A DNA stretch of 64,000 nt, from positions 22,511,501 through 22,575,500 of the forward strand of contig NC_084899.1 in the NCBI RefSeq assembly GCF_958979055.1, given 5' to 3'. The first letter of the stretch is position 1. Each line of letters starts with the position of its first letter. The DNA is from Alnus glutinosa. Its lineage: Eukaryota > Streptophyta > Magnoliopsida > Fagales > Betulaceae. A model generated the notes under the pieces. That model did no database searches, was not told the origin of the DNA, and was given only the letters and a program-made list of their open reading frames with translations. The translations under genes and the position numbers were made by a program. This document shows positions 12,338-22,266 of this stretch, piece by piece.

Positions 12338-13050
12338 AAGAAATGCTAAGCGTACTTAAAGTTTTACAAAGAGAAACTTACAAACTGACATGAGGCTCCA
12401 CATCAGCTTTATATTAAAATAAGTTAAAACAACTTTTAATACATAAAGACCAAACTACCCTTCCATCTCCGGTTGGTGGTGCTTCCAAGTTGCGATCGAA
12501 ATGCGGCGTTCAAGAGATGTTATTGTGCCATGTAACACTGTGCCCGATCATCGCCTTCTTCGTGATAAGGCCGAATCATGATGGGTTTCGGTGTTTAGGA
12601 TCACTGGCCGGATCTGGTATATAGGTTCTGGATGGGTTTCAGTGTTTGGGATCACTGGCCGGATCTGCTACCGGCCGGACATCGAAACCCACGCATCGGT
12701 CGGATCATTGCCGACAGGATCTCCCTTGCCAACCGAATCTCCATCCTTGGCCGGATCTGCAACTGCTTCCATTTCCGGTTAAACTCATCACACCGAAACG
12801 CACGGATCTGCTACCGGACGGACACCAAAACCCACGGACCGGCCGAATTTGCTACCGGTGGGATATGCTACCTGCAGGATCTCCCAATCGGCCGGATCTC
12901 CCCCTCCTTCTCAACCATCTCATGTTTTCTTGGTCGGCCATCAGAGGCTAGGAGTAGGGGTAGGTGAAGGGCATTTTTGTCTTTTTAGAACATGTCATGT
13001 CAGTTTGTAAGCTTTTCTTTGTAAAACTTTAAGTACTCCTAGCATTTTTC
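12338..13050. mobile_element. TIR transposon with 9-bp TSD and GC-rich cargo (MULE-type)
   Basis: Terminal inverted repeats of about 55 bp (left GAAATGCTAAGCGTACTTAA..., right the reverse complement with few changes). Flanking 9-mers are TATAATCTT (12329-12337) and TATAATTTT (13051-13059), one mismatch. A 9-bp duplication is the signature of Mutator-like elements. The 12440-12960 interior is strikingly GC-rich for this window and made of reiterated CCGGATCTGC/GGCCGGATC-like words. No transposase. A short relative with the same TIR sits at 50585-50766. Confidence 0.8.
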
Positions 13051-13298
13051 TATAATTTTATACTCTTGCCTCAATTCAACTTAACACGCGAACACAAATT
13101 ACCATTTCCTAAAAGTAGTATAAGAATACCAAACAACAAAGGGTCGTTGCTGATAATAATTTATCTGCGACAACTCTTTGCGAATAGGGGTCTGAATTCC
13201 TAATAGCAATGAGTCAATGACAATATATATATATATTGCATACGTTGTCATATCATTTTAAAATTTTAAATAATATGGCACTACATTATATATAGAGA

Positions 13299-13968
13299 GA
13301 TAATTGCACCATTGGTCCCTATGGTATGCCATAATTATTTTTCACTCCCTATGGTTTAAAAAGTTAATGGGAGGTCCCTGTGGTATGCAATAATTACGTT
13401 TTACTCCATGGGTCGATTTTCCGTCCACCATTTTGACGGAATCTGTTAACCTTACACGTCAACGCCACGTGTTACCAATAAGATGGCGACACGTGTCTAT
13501 CTGAATAAAAAAAAAATATATTAAAAAATAAATAAATAAACTTTTTTTTTTTAAAAAAAAAAAAAACAAAAAAAGACACACACACACAAAAAAAAAAAAA
13601 AAGAAGAAGAAGAAGAAAAAAGGGCAGGCTTGGGGGGGTGGCCGCGCGCCACCCCCAGGCCATTGGGGGGCCACCCCAAGCCTGCCATTTTTTCTTTTCT
13701 TTTTTTTTTTTTTTAAAAAAAATAAGTTTATTTATTTTTTAATAAATTTATATTTTTTTTTATTAAGATGGACAAGTGTCGCCAATAAGATGGCGACACG
13801 TGTTGCTGACGTGTAGGGCTAATAGATTCTGTCAAAATTGTGGACGGAAAATCGACCTAGGGAGTAAAACGTAATTATTGTATACCACAGGAACCTCTCA
13901 TGAACTTTTTAAACTATAAGGAGTTAAAAATAATTATGGCATACCACAGGGACCAACGGTGCAATTAT

Positions 13969-13969
<1 letters not shown>
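13299..13969. mobile_element. 670-bp fold-back (long-TIR) element
   Basis: Left arm starts ATAATTGCACCATTGGTCCC, the right arm is its inverted copy. The arms extend about 260 bp with roughly 85-90% match by eye, including TATGCCATAATTATTTTT and GTCGATTTTCCGTCCA. The centre is a short GC-rich hairpin (near 13621-13685, GGCAGGCTTGG / CCAAGCCTGCC) between A- and T-rich arms. No coding capacity. A weaker relative is seen at 310-410. Confidence 0.85.

Positions 13970-13970
<1 letters not shown>

Positions 13971-14037
<67 letters not shown>
13971..14037. repeat. (TA)n microsatellite
   Basis: About 65 bp of TA repeats directly at the right border of the fold-back element. Confidence 0.95.
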
Positions 14038-14039
<2 letters not shown>

Positions 14040-14639
14040 CATACGTTGTCACATCATTTTAAATTTTTAAATAATATGGCACTACATTACCATATAATTG
14101 TTATGCATAACTTTATTTTCTACGCTCTATATCATTTATATTCATCTTGTATGTTATTGTTATGGTTTCTTGTTGGGTTAATATTATTGTTGAGTATACA
14201 CGTGTGAGTGCAAAATATTCAGTTTCACATTAAAAATATGTTAGAAGTATGAGAGGTTCATATAACATAATGGGCTCAAACCTACAAATGTAAGCTTTTA
14301 AGTTAAATGGTATGCCAACATCAGGCAATATGCTATATTATGATTAAACTTTGAGTCCTACTAAAAAACTAAACTAGTGTTTACGCTGAATGTGTTCAAG
14401 TACGCATTGCAATGGGCCGCTTCCCATCGTATATGGAATCATCCTCACTTTGTCTCATTTTCTTTTCTCTATACATTCAGGGAATGCCAAAGACCATCAT
14501 TTGTAATTAACCTTTTCTAGTTTTCCTATTTTGAATAAAAAAAATAAATTTAAAAACTATGCATTGCGATAAAATGAATATTTTTACTGAGAGATGGGGA
14601 CAGAGACAGAGAGAGCTCTTTCCCCTCTCCATCTCTCTC

Positions 14640-15510
14640 TCTCTTTTTCTTTTTCTTTTTTTCTTTTTTCCGAACAAATAGCATGTGTTATTATAAATTG
14701 CTGAAAAAGTCCGAAGGCATACATATTGATAATAGAGGTACAAAACTCTCCTACACTCTAAGCCAGAAGGATTTATAAGAACAAATATTTGAGCCTCTCT
14801 TTACAATAATACAATAACTCCCCTTTAAAAGAAAAGAGGGTCGATCTAGCTCAAAGCCAATAGATATTTTAACAAAATTTGAGCAATACAAAGGTAGACT
14901 GTAACATGAGAAATAAAGGAATAACACAAAACAGAAACCACAAATCAAACAGTGTCGGAAAAACATCGTAGCCAGAGTCGGCGCGTGCAGGCCACGCGCT
15001 GTCTTTTGAAGTCCTCCCAGCAGCAGGCGACACTAAGAACCACTGAACTTCGCCAACCACAACCGAAAAACGACGGCCGTGGCCCTCACATGAGGATCCA
15101 GGGAGAGAACGCTCTAGCACGTGCTGGCCACACACTGAGCAGGACAGCCCATCACAGACGTGGCTTGATGCTGTCAGACTGGAGGAAGCCGGCAACCACC
15201 ATGGAAGGGCGCATGTCTCGAGAAAACTACCCGAAGATCACAAATCTAGCTCCAAAAAATATCACCCAAAAAGCACTGCCAGAACGCCTTCATCGGAGAC
15301 ACCCCAAGAACATCCATTCCCCTCAACCGACTACTTGTGAAGTTTCTGTCAGAAAAAGAAAAGAAGACCAAAAAAGAAAGCAAGACAGAAAAGGAAAGAA
15401 AAAAACTCTATAGCTCAAAGGCTAAGAGGACTACCAGCCACCATCAATAAAAGCCCGTGGGAAACAAAACTACACAGCCCTAGTGGCTGGGAGAAATCTA
15501 GTCTCCACTG
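14640..15510 (-). mobile_element. Retroposon, copy 2 (minus orientation)
   Basis: Reverse-complement relative of the element at 8470-9449: shared words include GAGCTATAGAGTTTTTTTCT, GGTTGAGGGGAATGG and GGAGCTAGATTTGTG. Its A-rich tail lies at 14640-14670 (T-rich on the plus strand). The 3' thirds of the two copies differ, so the family has at least two 3' variants. The plus-strand frame across it shows only basic low-complexity sequence. Confidence 0.55.
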
Positions 15511-15652
15511 GTTCACATCATGGAGGATCAAAAAACTACCCTAACTTTAGAAAAGCTAGAGGGAAACCATCTCTGGGAGGAGGGTGGCGTGAAGCCTCCC
15601 TCCCTCGGCACTAAATCAGCTCAAAAGCCTCTCTCTCTAGAAGAAAACAAGA

Positions 15653-15687
<35 letters not shown>

Positions 15688-17082
15688 TTGCTAATTCCCT
15701 CTCCATCTCTCTTAATTTCCTTTGATGAATGACATCCTCCTCTTCCTCTTCCTCTTCCTCTCCCTCTCCCTTTTTCCATTTTCTTTTTCTTTATTTTCTC
15801 TCTTTTTTTTTTTTTGGTGGGGGGGGGTATGCAACTTTGAGGCCAGATTTGCAGCGTTTCACTTTCCTCTACCGGCCACGCGTCACCCCTTCAGCACCAC
15901 CGTTCACTGTTGCTTTCGTTGACCCCCTTTTGCTTGCTTAGTTGCTTTTGCTACAACTTATTTTTGGCTCATGCGTCATATCGTCGGCTTCATCCCTCCT
16001 TGGCTCCTTGCTCTCTGGATCTCCATAGTTAGTTTTATTTTTTGCCTATAGAGACTTCCAAATCCAGTAGCTAATAGCTATGTCCATCCTCATCGGACAC
16101 TGCAATGGTACTTCTCTAAGGCGCCTTCGGTCCAACGACCAATAATGAATAATGCTCCCCTCTCTATTATGGTTTTCAAGTTTGCTTGTTTCTGCAATAG
16201 ATGTTTTAGGCAATTTCATCTATGGACTGCCACTATAGATATTTTGTCATTTCAAATGGCCTCATTCTTGGCTCGAATTCACTGGCCTGACCATTCATTT
16301 AGCTCTTTTTTAATAGTTCTTATGTTTTTCTCGCACTGTTTTTATTATACTGAAGCTATTATTAATAGACTGCTCCCCCCTCTTCTTTTTTTTGGTGTTT
16401 TTTTTTTTTATTTGATGTAGTACTCCTTGTCTCCTTCCCTTCCATTTTCCTATTAAAAAAACTATTAAAATTCACTCTTTTTTTCATATTATTTTTCTCT
16501 CATGCATTACCCACTATTTTTTTTTTTTTTTTAAAAAAATTATTTAAATAAAATAATGATAATAAATAGCTAAAATGGTGAGATTGCAAGAGTACTTTAA
16601 AAAAATAAATAACTAAAATAGAAAAATATAATTTTTAATTATTTTGATTAGTAAAATTTGATGAGACTATAATGCTTTTACATCTAGAATCCTCTTTTAG
16701 GCATTTGAGAATGAAGGTTTGGATAAGAAAAATGCGCAAGTAAAACAAACAACTAGATTAAAAAAAAAAAAAAAAAACCATAGGATTGGTAAAAAAAAAA
16801 AAATAAATAAAAAATCAAATGGGCAATGAATAAGAAAATGAAAAATCCGAGAAAACAAAAAATTAAAACACATGACTTGCAATCACATTATCCAAAGAAC
16901 CGGGATATGGTGCGTAGGTGGCAGCACCCTAGTGGAGGAAACGATTTATTCAACTTGCGAAGATCAGATAATTAGAAAAAAGATCCAGTTCATTCGAAGC
17001 CTCTCAATATTTGCTGTACTTTGTCCCACTTTCATCTCAAAGCCCATTGATTTTGGAGAGAGAGAGAGAGAGAGAGCACAAA
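15511..17082. other. Gene-free stretch upstream of psaE
   Basis: No supported gene. Holds a CT microsatellite (15661-15688), T-rich runs near 15800 and 16510, and AT-rich sequence. The last 200 bp should contain the psaE promoter and leader. A GA repeat (17056-17075) ends eight bases before the start codon and is probably in the 5' UTR. I could not pick a convincing TATA box. Confidence 0.5.
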
Positions 17083-19214
17083 ATGGCAAGCTGCAACATG
17101 GCATCAGCTGCTTCTGGGTTTGTTCTAACACCTAATGTTACAAGCAGCGCAAGTTCATCTGCCAGGAGCAACATGGTATGCTTTCCTGTCAAGAACAACA
17201 ACATCAACAACAGCAACAGCTCAAGGCTTGTTGTAAGGGCAGCTGAGGAGGGGGCAGCTCCACCGGCAACCACCGCAGCGTCACCTGTAGGTGAAGCTCC
17301 AAAGGCTAAGCCACCGCCGATTGGACCCAAGAGAGGCACTAAGGTCAGTAACCCACCTTACACATGCTTATGAACTTCTTTACTGGGAAAACAAACTGCC
17401 ATGAAAGCCTAATTAGTAATCTTTTCCTCTGACAAGGATATGTTTTCAAGGATCAATCATGTCTATGTATATTGCTTTTCTTGGTCCAAAATCTGGGTTT
17501 TGCTTTTGCTACAAGGTTGTCCCTTCTCTGATTATTAAACCCAAAACCCAAATGAAGGTGGGATTTAGTGCTTATTCAATCCCTAAAATTTTAGCTTCTA
17601 GCTTAAGTAAACTACAGCCCTGAAGCTATTTGTAGCAATTTATAGGATTATTGGGACAAGGGATATTTCCAAGTTCCATCAATTGCTCGACAAAAAAATC
17701 TGTAATTTACATGCAAAAACTTTAAGTAATTTACATGCACTTAATCCTGGACAAGTAAGGTCCGTTTGGATTTGCGGTTTTAAAACATGTGATTTAAAAA
17801 ATAGCGATTTGAAAACATGTGATATGGAAACACCATCTATTAAAATGAAGTAAAATGTTGCTAAAATTGTGATTTGGCCATTAAAAATGTGATTCAGCGT
17901 TTAAAATCTTACGTTTTTTAAAACGTACCATTATTTGCGATTTGAAAATGCATATTTCTCTACATTTTTATTAAACAATTTTTTAAAAATGCATTACCAA
18001 ATGATATTTTTTTCATGATTTTGTTTAAAAAATTACACTTTTAGCCTATGAAGTAGCAAGGCCAAACGGACTCTAAATATGTTATGCATAAACACCAAAC
18101 TGGGCTGAAGGAATTTCTATCAATTCTGTTTGGAAGAAAACTTTGTCTACATGAGAGTGTAATTCTTGTTAGTACTCATTTTCACTGTTGATCAAACTAA
18201 AAAATTCATAGCCACAGCAAAGGGTGTTTTATTTTAACCTTTTCTTTCCCTGGTATGTGTAAATTTTTTGGAAGAATGTAGGTTGGCTTGAGCTTCATGG
18301 TCTCCTAGTAGTTTGTAGTTTTATTTCATACTAGCAAACAAAGTAAAATGGTGGAGAAGAATGTTAGGGACTTGTAGAATTGGCCATTGTTAAGGAGATT
18401 GATACCTTGACAGTCTTTCAGTGAGACCATAATATAACATGTTCGGATACTACTCAAATTGGATTTGGGACTAATATTACATTAACCATTCATACTTGTG
18501 ATATCTTTTGAATATGATACTCAACTTTTTTATACTTATACGTGTATACTCAATGCTATAATTAATGGTTATTCATTTCAATTTCACAAGTTTTCAGTTA
18601 TATAGTTAACATTTTTAATTCTCCCAAAAAAAAAAAATTGAAAATTTTACCCCTACATTTTTTTAATTTTTTTAGTTTTGGCCCCCCCAAATTAGTTTTT
18701 TTCAATTTGGCCTCCCAAAATCCTAAATCCTAGGTCCGCCCTTGATTGTCGCTCCTCAGGTTAAGATTCTTAGGAGGGAGTCTTACTGGTTCAAGGGCGT
18801 TGGATCTGTGGTAGCTGTTGACCAGGTCAGTGCTCTGTCTCTCTCTATTCTCTTCTTGGCTGTTCGTTAAGAATAATGTTATTTATTAGACTGTTATACG
18901 ACTGTCGTACAATTAACAATTTGATGATGTGACAGTGACAATGAAAATTAGTCATTGGATAAACAATTGGAAAAAAATAAAAAATATATGGCCAATTTTC
19001 ACTGTCACGTCATTCTAGTTGCATAATAGTCGTATAACAATATACTAAATAACATACTCATTTGTTAAGTTGAAGCATTTAATTTTCTATATCGAAATTC
19101 ATTTGACAGGACCCAAAGAGTCGCTACCCAGTGGTGGTTCGATTCAACAAAGTTAACTATGCAAATGTATCTACAAATAACTATGCATTGGATGAGATTG
19201 AAGAAGTTAAATGA
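17083..19214 (+). CDS. PSAE: Photosystem I reaction centre subunit IV (PsaE), chloroplast precursor
   Basis: Exons 17083-17343, 18760-18825 and 19110-19214, all phase 0, encode 143 aa. PsaE sits on the stromal side of photosystem I, where it helps dock ferredoxin and supports cyclic electron flow. Residues 1-53 are a Ser/Ala/Asn-rich transit peptide; cleavage is likely at VRA|AEEG, leaving about 90 aa. A Pro/Ala-rich linker (residues 55-80) leads to the SH3-like core: [39 protein letters not shown] and the C-terminal [11 protein letters not shown]. All match the PsaE family closely and the length is normal. The start ATG follows a GA-rich leader. Intron 1 (1416 bp) carries a Tourist-like MITE; intron 2 (284 bp) is mostly another MITE. 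Confidence 0.97.
17759..18073. mobile_element. PIF/Harbinger-type MITE in psaE intron 1
   Basis: Ends GGTCCGTTTGGA... and ...CCAAACGGACTC form inverted termini, flanked by TAA on both sides (17756-17758, 18074-18076). A 3-bp TAA/TTA duplication is typical of PIF/Harbinger MITEs. The interior has repeated GATTTGAAAA/TTTTAAAACG words. Relatives lie at 26991-27215 and 53722-54037, with a degraded one near 62718-63183. Confidence 0.85.
18421..18570 (+). repeat. Dispersed repeat 'gagaccataatataac' family
   Basis: About 150 bp beginning GAGACCATAATATAACA and ending with 'tatacttatacgtgtatactcaa'. Two related copies occur in glutaredoxin intron 2 (35925-36085 and 36316-36470). They look like pieces of one retroelement; no ends defined. 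Confidence 0.6.
18871..19059. mobile_element. MITE filling most of psaE intron 2
   Basis: About 60-bp inverted termini: left AATGTTATTTATTAGACTGT..., right ...ATACTAAATAACAT; inner words TTATACGACTGTCGTA and GATGTGACAGTGA are mirrored. Flanks are GTTCGTTAA (18862-18870) and ATTTGTTAA (19060-19068), a plausible diverged 9-bp duplication. It takes up 189 of the 284 intron bases. Confidence 0.8.
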
Positions 19215-19512
19215 GTCGTGGTTGTATTGTAATAGTAATTGCAATTGTAATTCTCCCACTATTCCACTCTCTAGCTTTAGCAAGTTTGTGCCAGAAATGT
19301 GTATCATACTCTCTTTGATTTCTTGTCTCTTCTTGCTTATAATGTTATGATCATATCGATATTGTTCATGACATTCCACATTGGCTGTAATTTGAACCAG
19401 TTTTAAGAAAGGAAGGCCACCATTAATTCTGCAATTATTATATGAAACAGTGACACCCTATTTTAGAAGGCCTCAAGAAACAATATGAAAATGATATCTG
19501 AGGGACTGAGAC

Positions 19513-20480
19513 TTGCCTTTCATTTTTTCGGATGAATAAAAGAATTTTATAAAAGCTCAACAAATTACACTCGCTAATAAACACTAGCCCAAAAACACCT
19601 CAAACAGAGGACAACTACTCAGAACAACCTATACAGTCATTACTACATAACAAAACAACAAACCTTATAAAAGCAACTTCTGTAAATTTCAACTAATTAC
19701 AAGCTCTATACATTTATCAAGGTTCTTAAATGATCCCTTAACAAGGATCCGAGTATGAACTTCCCACGTTATCTGTTTAAAAATAGCCTCTTCAGATCTC
19801 AAGTTGCTGTTGTGCACCAAAGCATTTTTCTGCTGCCAAAGATGATAAATGCATGCACCTAAGCAAAGATTGCCAAGGTTAGCCTGTAATCCCTTCCCTC
19901 GGAGCTTAGCAATGCACCAAGTCACAACCTTCTCCCAATCAGACGGAACTTCAGTGAAGAGACATGCAGACATCAGAGTCCACCATATCCGCAAACTAAA
20001 ACCTCATTGAAAGAAAATGTGCTCCCGACTCTCATGACAAGCATAGCAAATCAAACAGAGCACATTTCCAGAATACTCCCAACTACTCATACGGTATTTA
20101 GTCACTATGGCCTCTCTAAATACCAACCAAAAAAAGAATGAATGTTGAGGGATGGCCAGAAAGTGCCAAACCAGCTTTCACCACATAACAACCGGAAGTT
20201 TAACTCTCAACTGATCCCAGGTTGCTGCACAAGAATAAACACCATTGGGAGAATGCCAAACAGCCAAATCAGCACCTTCAATAAGAATCTCAAGTAGCCT
20301 ACATTGAATCTCTACAATTGAATTGGACCGAGCAAAGGGCCAGAACCAATCCCCACCCTTAATGATAGTAGACAACTTAGCATCAAAGGGAATACCAGAG
20401 TCATGCACTGCACGAGAGCCATAACAATCCAGTAGACAACCTTTTATATGCCTTTTCCATGTCATATTCATATTCTTTTT
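19513..20480 (-). pseudogene. Truncated LINE (L1-type) ORF2 C-terminus
   Basis: Minus-strand reading gives, across broken frames, fragments of the zinc-binding end of a plant LINE reverse transcriptase polyprotein: KGGDWFWPFARS, VWHSPNGVYS, then HSFFFWLVFREA, ICYACHESREHIFF and CLGACIYHLWQQKNALVHN. Stops and frame changes separate the pieces, so it is dead. The 3' end (near 19515-19560) has a TTATTCATCCGAAAAAATG-like tail; a CTTTCATTTT-like word at both borders may be the target duplication. Confidence 0.8.
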
Positions 20481-20950
20481 CATTTTATTATTCTTTTTGG
20501 ACTTATTCTATAATATCGATTCATTCAGTCACAAATAACTGGCAAAATGCTCTTGTGCATGATGTCCCTTTGTTATGTCAGCAGATTCAGGCGATTACAT
20601 ATCTACAATAGGCATAGCTTAACAAAGAAAGGAGTCTGCACAAAAAGTTTTCATTCTCCAAAGATATATAATCACATTGATAACAAGAAGAATTTTTTTT
20701 CCTTTGTTGCATAATCCTACAACGAAAAACAAGTAGCTCATTTATCTGGCCATCATGCCATCCATCCAGGCATATACAGAGGTAGAGGAATAATGCTAAC
20801 ACAATCTCATTTATGTAGCCTTTCTAGAAATAATCTGAAAAGGTCTAACCTTGTACAACCATATGATTGCCTTGTGAGTTCTGCAGTGCAAGAGTTTTGT
20901 CAGAGCACTCAAATATTTTACGTTTCATTTGCATATTTGGGTGCTCTGCT

Positions 20951-20976
20951 AACCTAGATGGTCGACCATCTAGGTT
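20951..20976. repeat. Perfect 26-bp palindrome
   Basis: AACCTAGATGGTC is followed directly by its reverse complement, centred on a SalI-type GTCGAC. No other copy was noticed in the window. Confidence 0.9.
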
Positions 20977-21178
20977 ACATTTCAAGAGCAAGAGGTGACG
21001 ACCTTCTGCTTCCTCACTAAGGTCGAAATCAATCCATAAACCCAAAGCTACTGCTTGAATGGCAGAAGCATGTCAATATTCAAAGCTACCCATGACTAAT
21101 ACGACTTTCAGCCTCCATGGGGCCTGTTGGTTTTGTGTCCAAATGACAAAGCTACAGGTCCAAAGTTCAAGGACAATT

Positions 21179-21285
<107 letters not shown>

Positions 21286-21724
21286 AATATTCCAATTTGG
21301 AGCATTCTGTTAGGGTCATTATCATGAATTTGCAGCAACAAATGAATATGAAATAGTTGCCTATTACAGCTTTTTTAGCAAACATCTATGCAAACCTCGG
21401 CATTTATAAATTCAACACATTCAGCTCTTAGTGTTTCCCATGGTTCAATTTGTTTCTGAACAGTTTTTTTTTGGCAGAGAATCAGAGAAATATCTTTAAC
21501 CACAGAAGTTTCCATAATCATAATTTTCATTGTGCTAGTGAAATATCTTCCAAAAAATTTAAGAAAGGAAACAATTCAACAATTTTTATGTATGCATCCA
21601 TCATGATTTTTTAAGAAGCACAAGCATCATTTTACCTTTGCCATTGAAGACAATCTCCGCTTGTGCTTCAAAAAAATAATGACAGGAAATACAAATAATC
21701 TTGCTCCCAAGAAATACAAATAAT

Positions 21725-22026
21725 CGGACCTCGTTACAGATTTGGCGCATGGCTCCGCTGTGTTTGATGTGGTGCATCTGGAGGGAACGGAATGCTCGCT
21801 GCTTTGAAGATTGTGAGACGGGTTTGTCAAATCTGAAGAGAAAGATGTTGCAATTGTTGTATATGTGGAGGGATAGAATTAAGACTATACATGATTGTTC
21901 CTATTTTGATTTCTTAGACAGTTGTTCTCTTTCCCCTGTTCCTTAGGGGTTCCTTGTATACATCCTGTGTACTTTGGGTTGCGCCCCTTTGCGCCTTTTC
22001 AATAAATTTTACTTATCAAAAAAGAA
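21725..22026 (+). mobile_element. 5'-truncated LINE with coding tail and TTACTTATC 3' tag
   Basis: The first 220 bp translate to a LINE ORF2 C-terminus (LMWCIWRERNARCFED, LLYMWRDRIKTIHD) with a stop at 21944. A 3' UTR with 'ttgtataca', 'gggttgcgcccc' and 'TTTTACTTATCAAAAAA' follows. AAGAAATACAAA before and AAGAAATAAAC after may be the target duplication. The same 3' tag ends the fragments at 30376-30479, 33380-33471 and 35262-35370. Confidence 0.8.
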
Positions 22027-22266
22027 ATAAACTGGGCTAAATGTTAAAATCATGGATAGAAGACCCATTCTAACAGAATGCTGTTATAGGTAGCAACTCA
22101 AGGAGAGGCGCAAAAAATAATACAGAATTGACCAATGAATAACCAATAAATGCATCAAGTTCACAAGGAGGCTATCATAACTTTTATGATCAGAAAGGAG
22201 TAAAGCGAGGTATTATAATTCCATCAAGTTGAAGAGAAAGCGACCTTCAAAAACAGGAAACACTCT

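Larger units (their letters stand above)
13236..14094. repeat. 55-bp direct repeats flanking the fold-back element
   Basis: GCATACGTTGTCATATCATT... (13237-13290) and GCATACGTTGTCACATCATT... (14039-14094) are near-identical direct copies, both continuing through AAATAATATGGCACTACATTA. They bracket the fold-back and TA tract. Confidence 0.85.

Noticed and set aside
12591-12967. Overlapping plus-strand frames in the GC-rich block
   Set aside because: All three frames stay open because of low-complexity CCGGATC repeats; no codon bias or domain.
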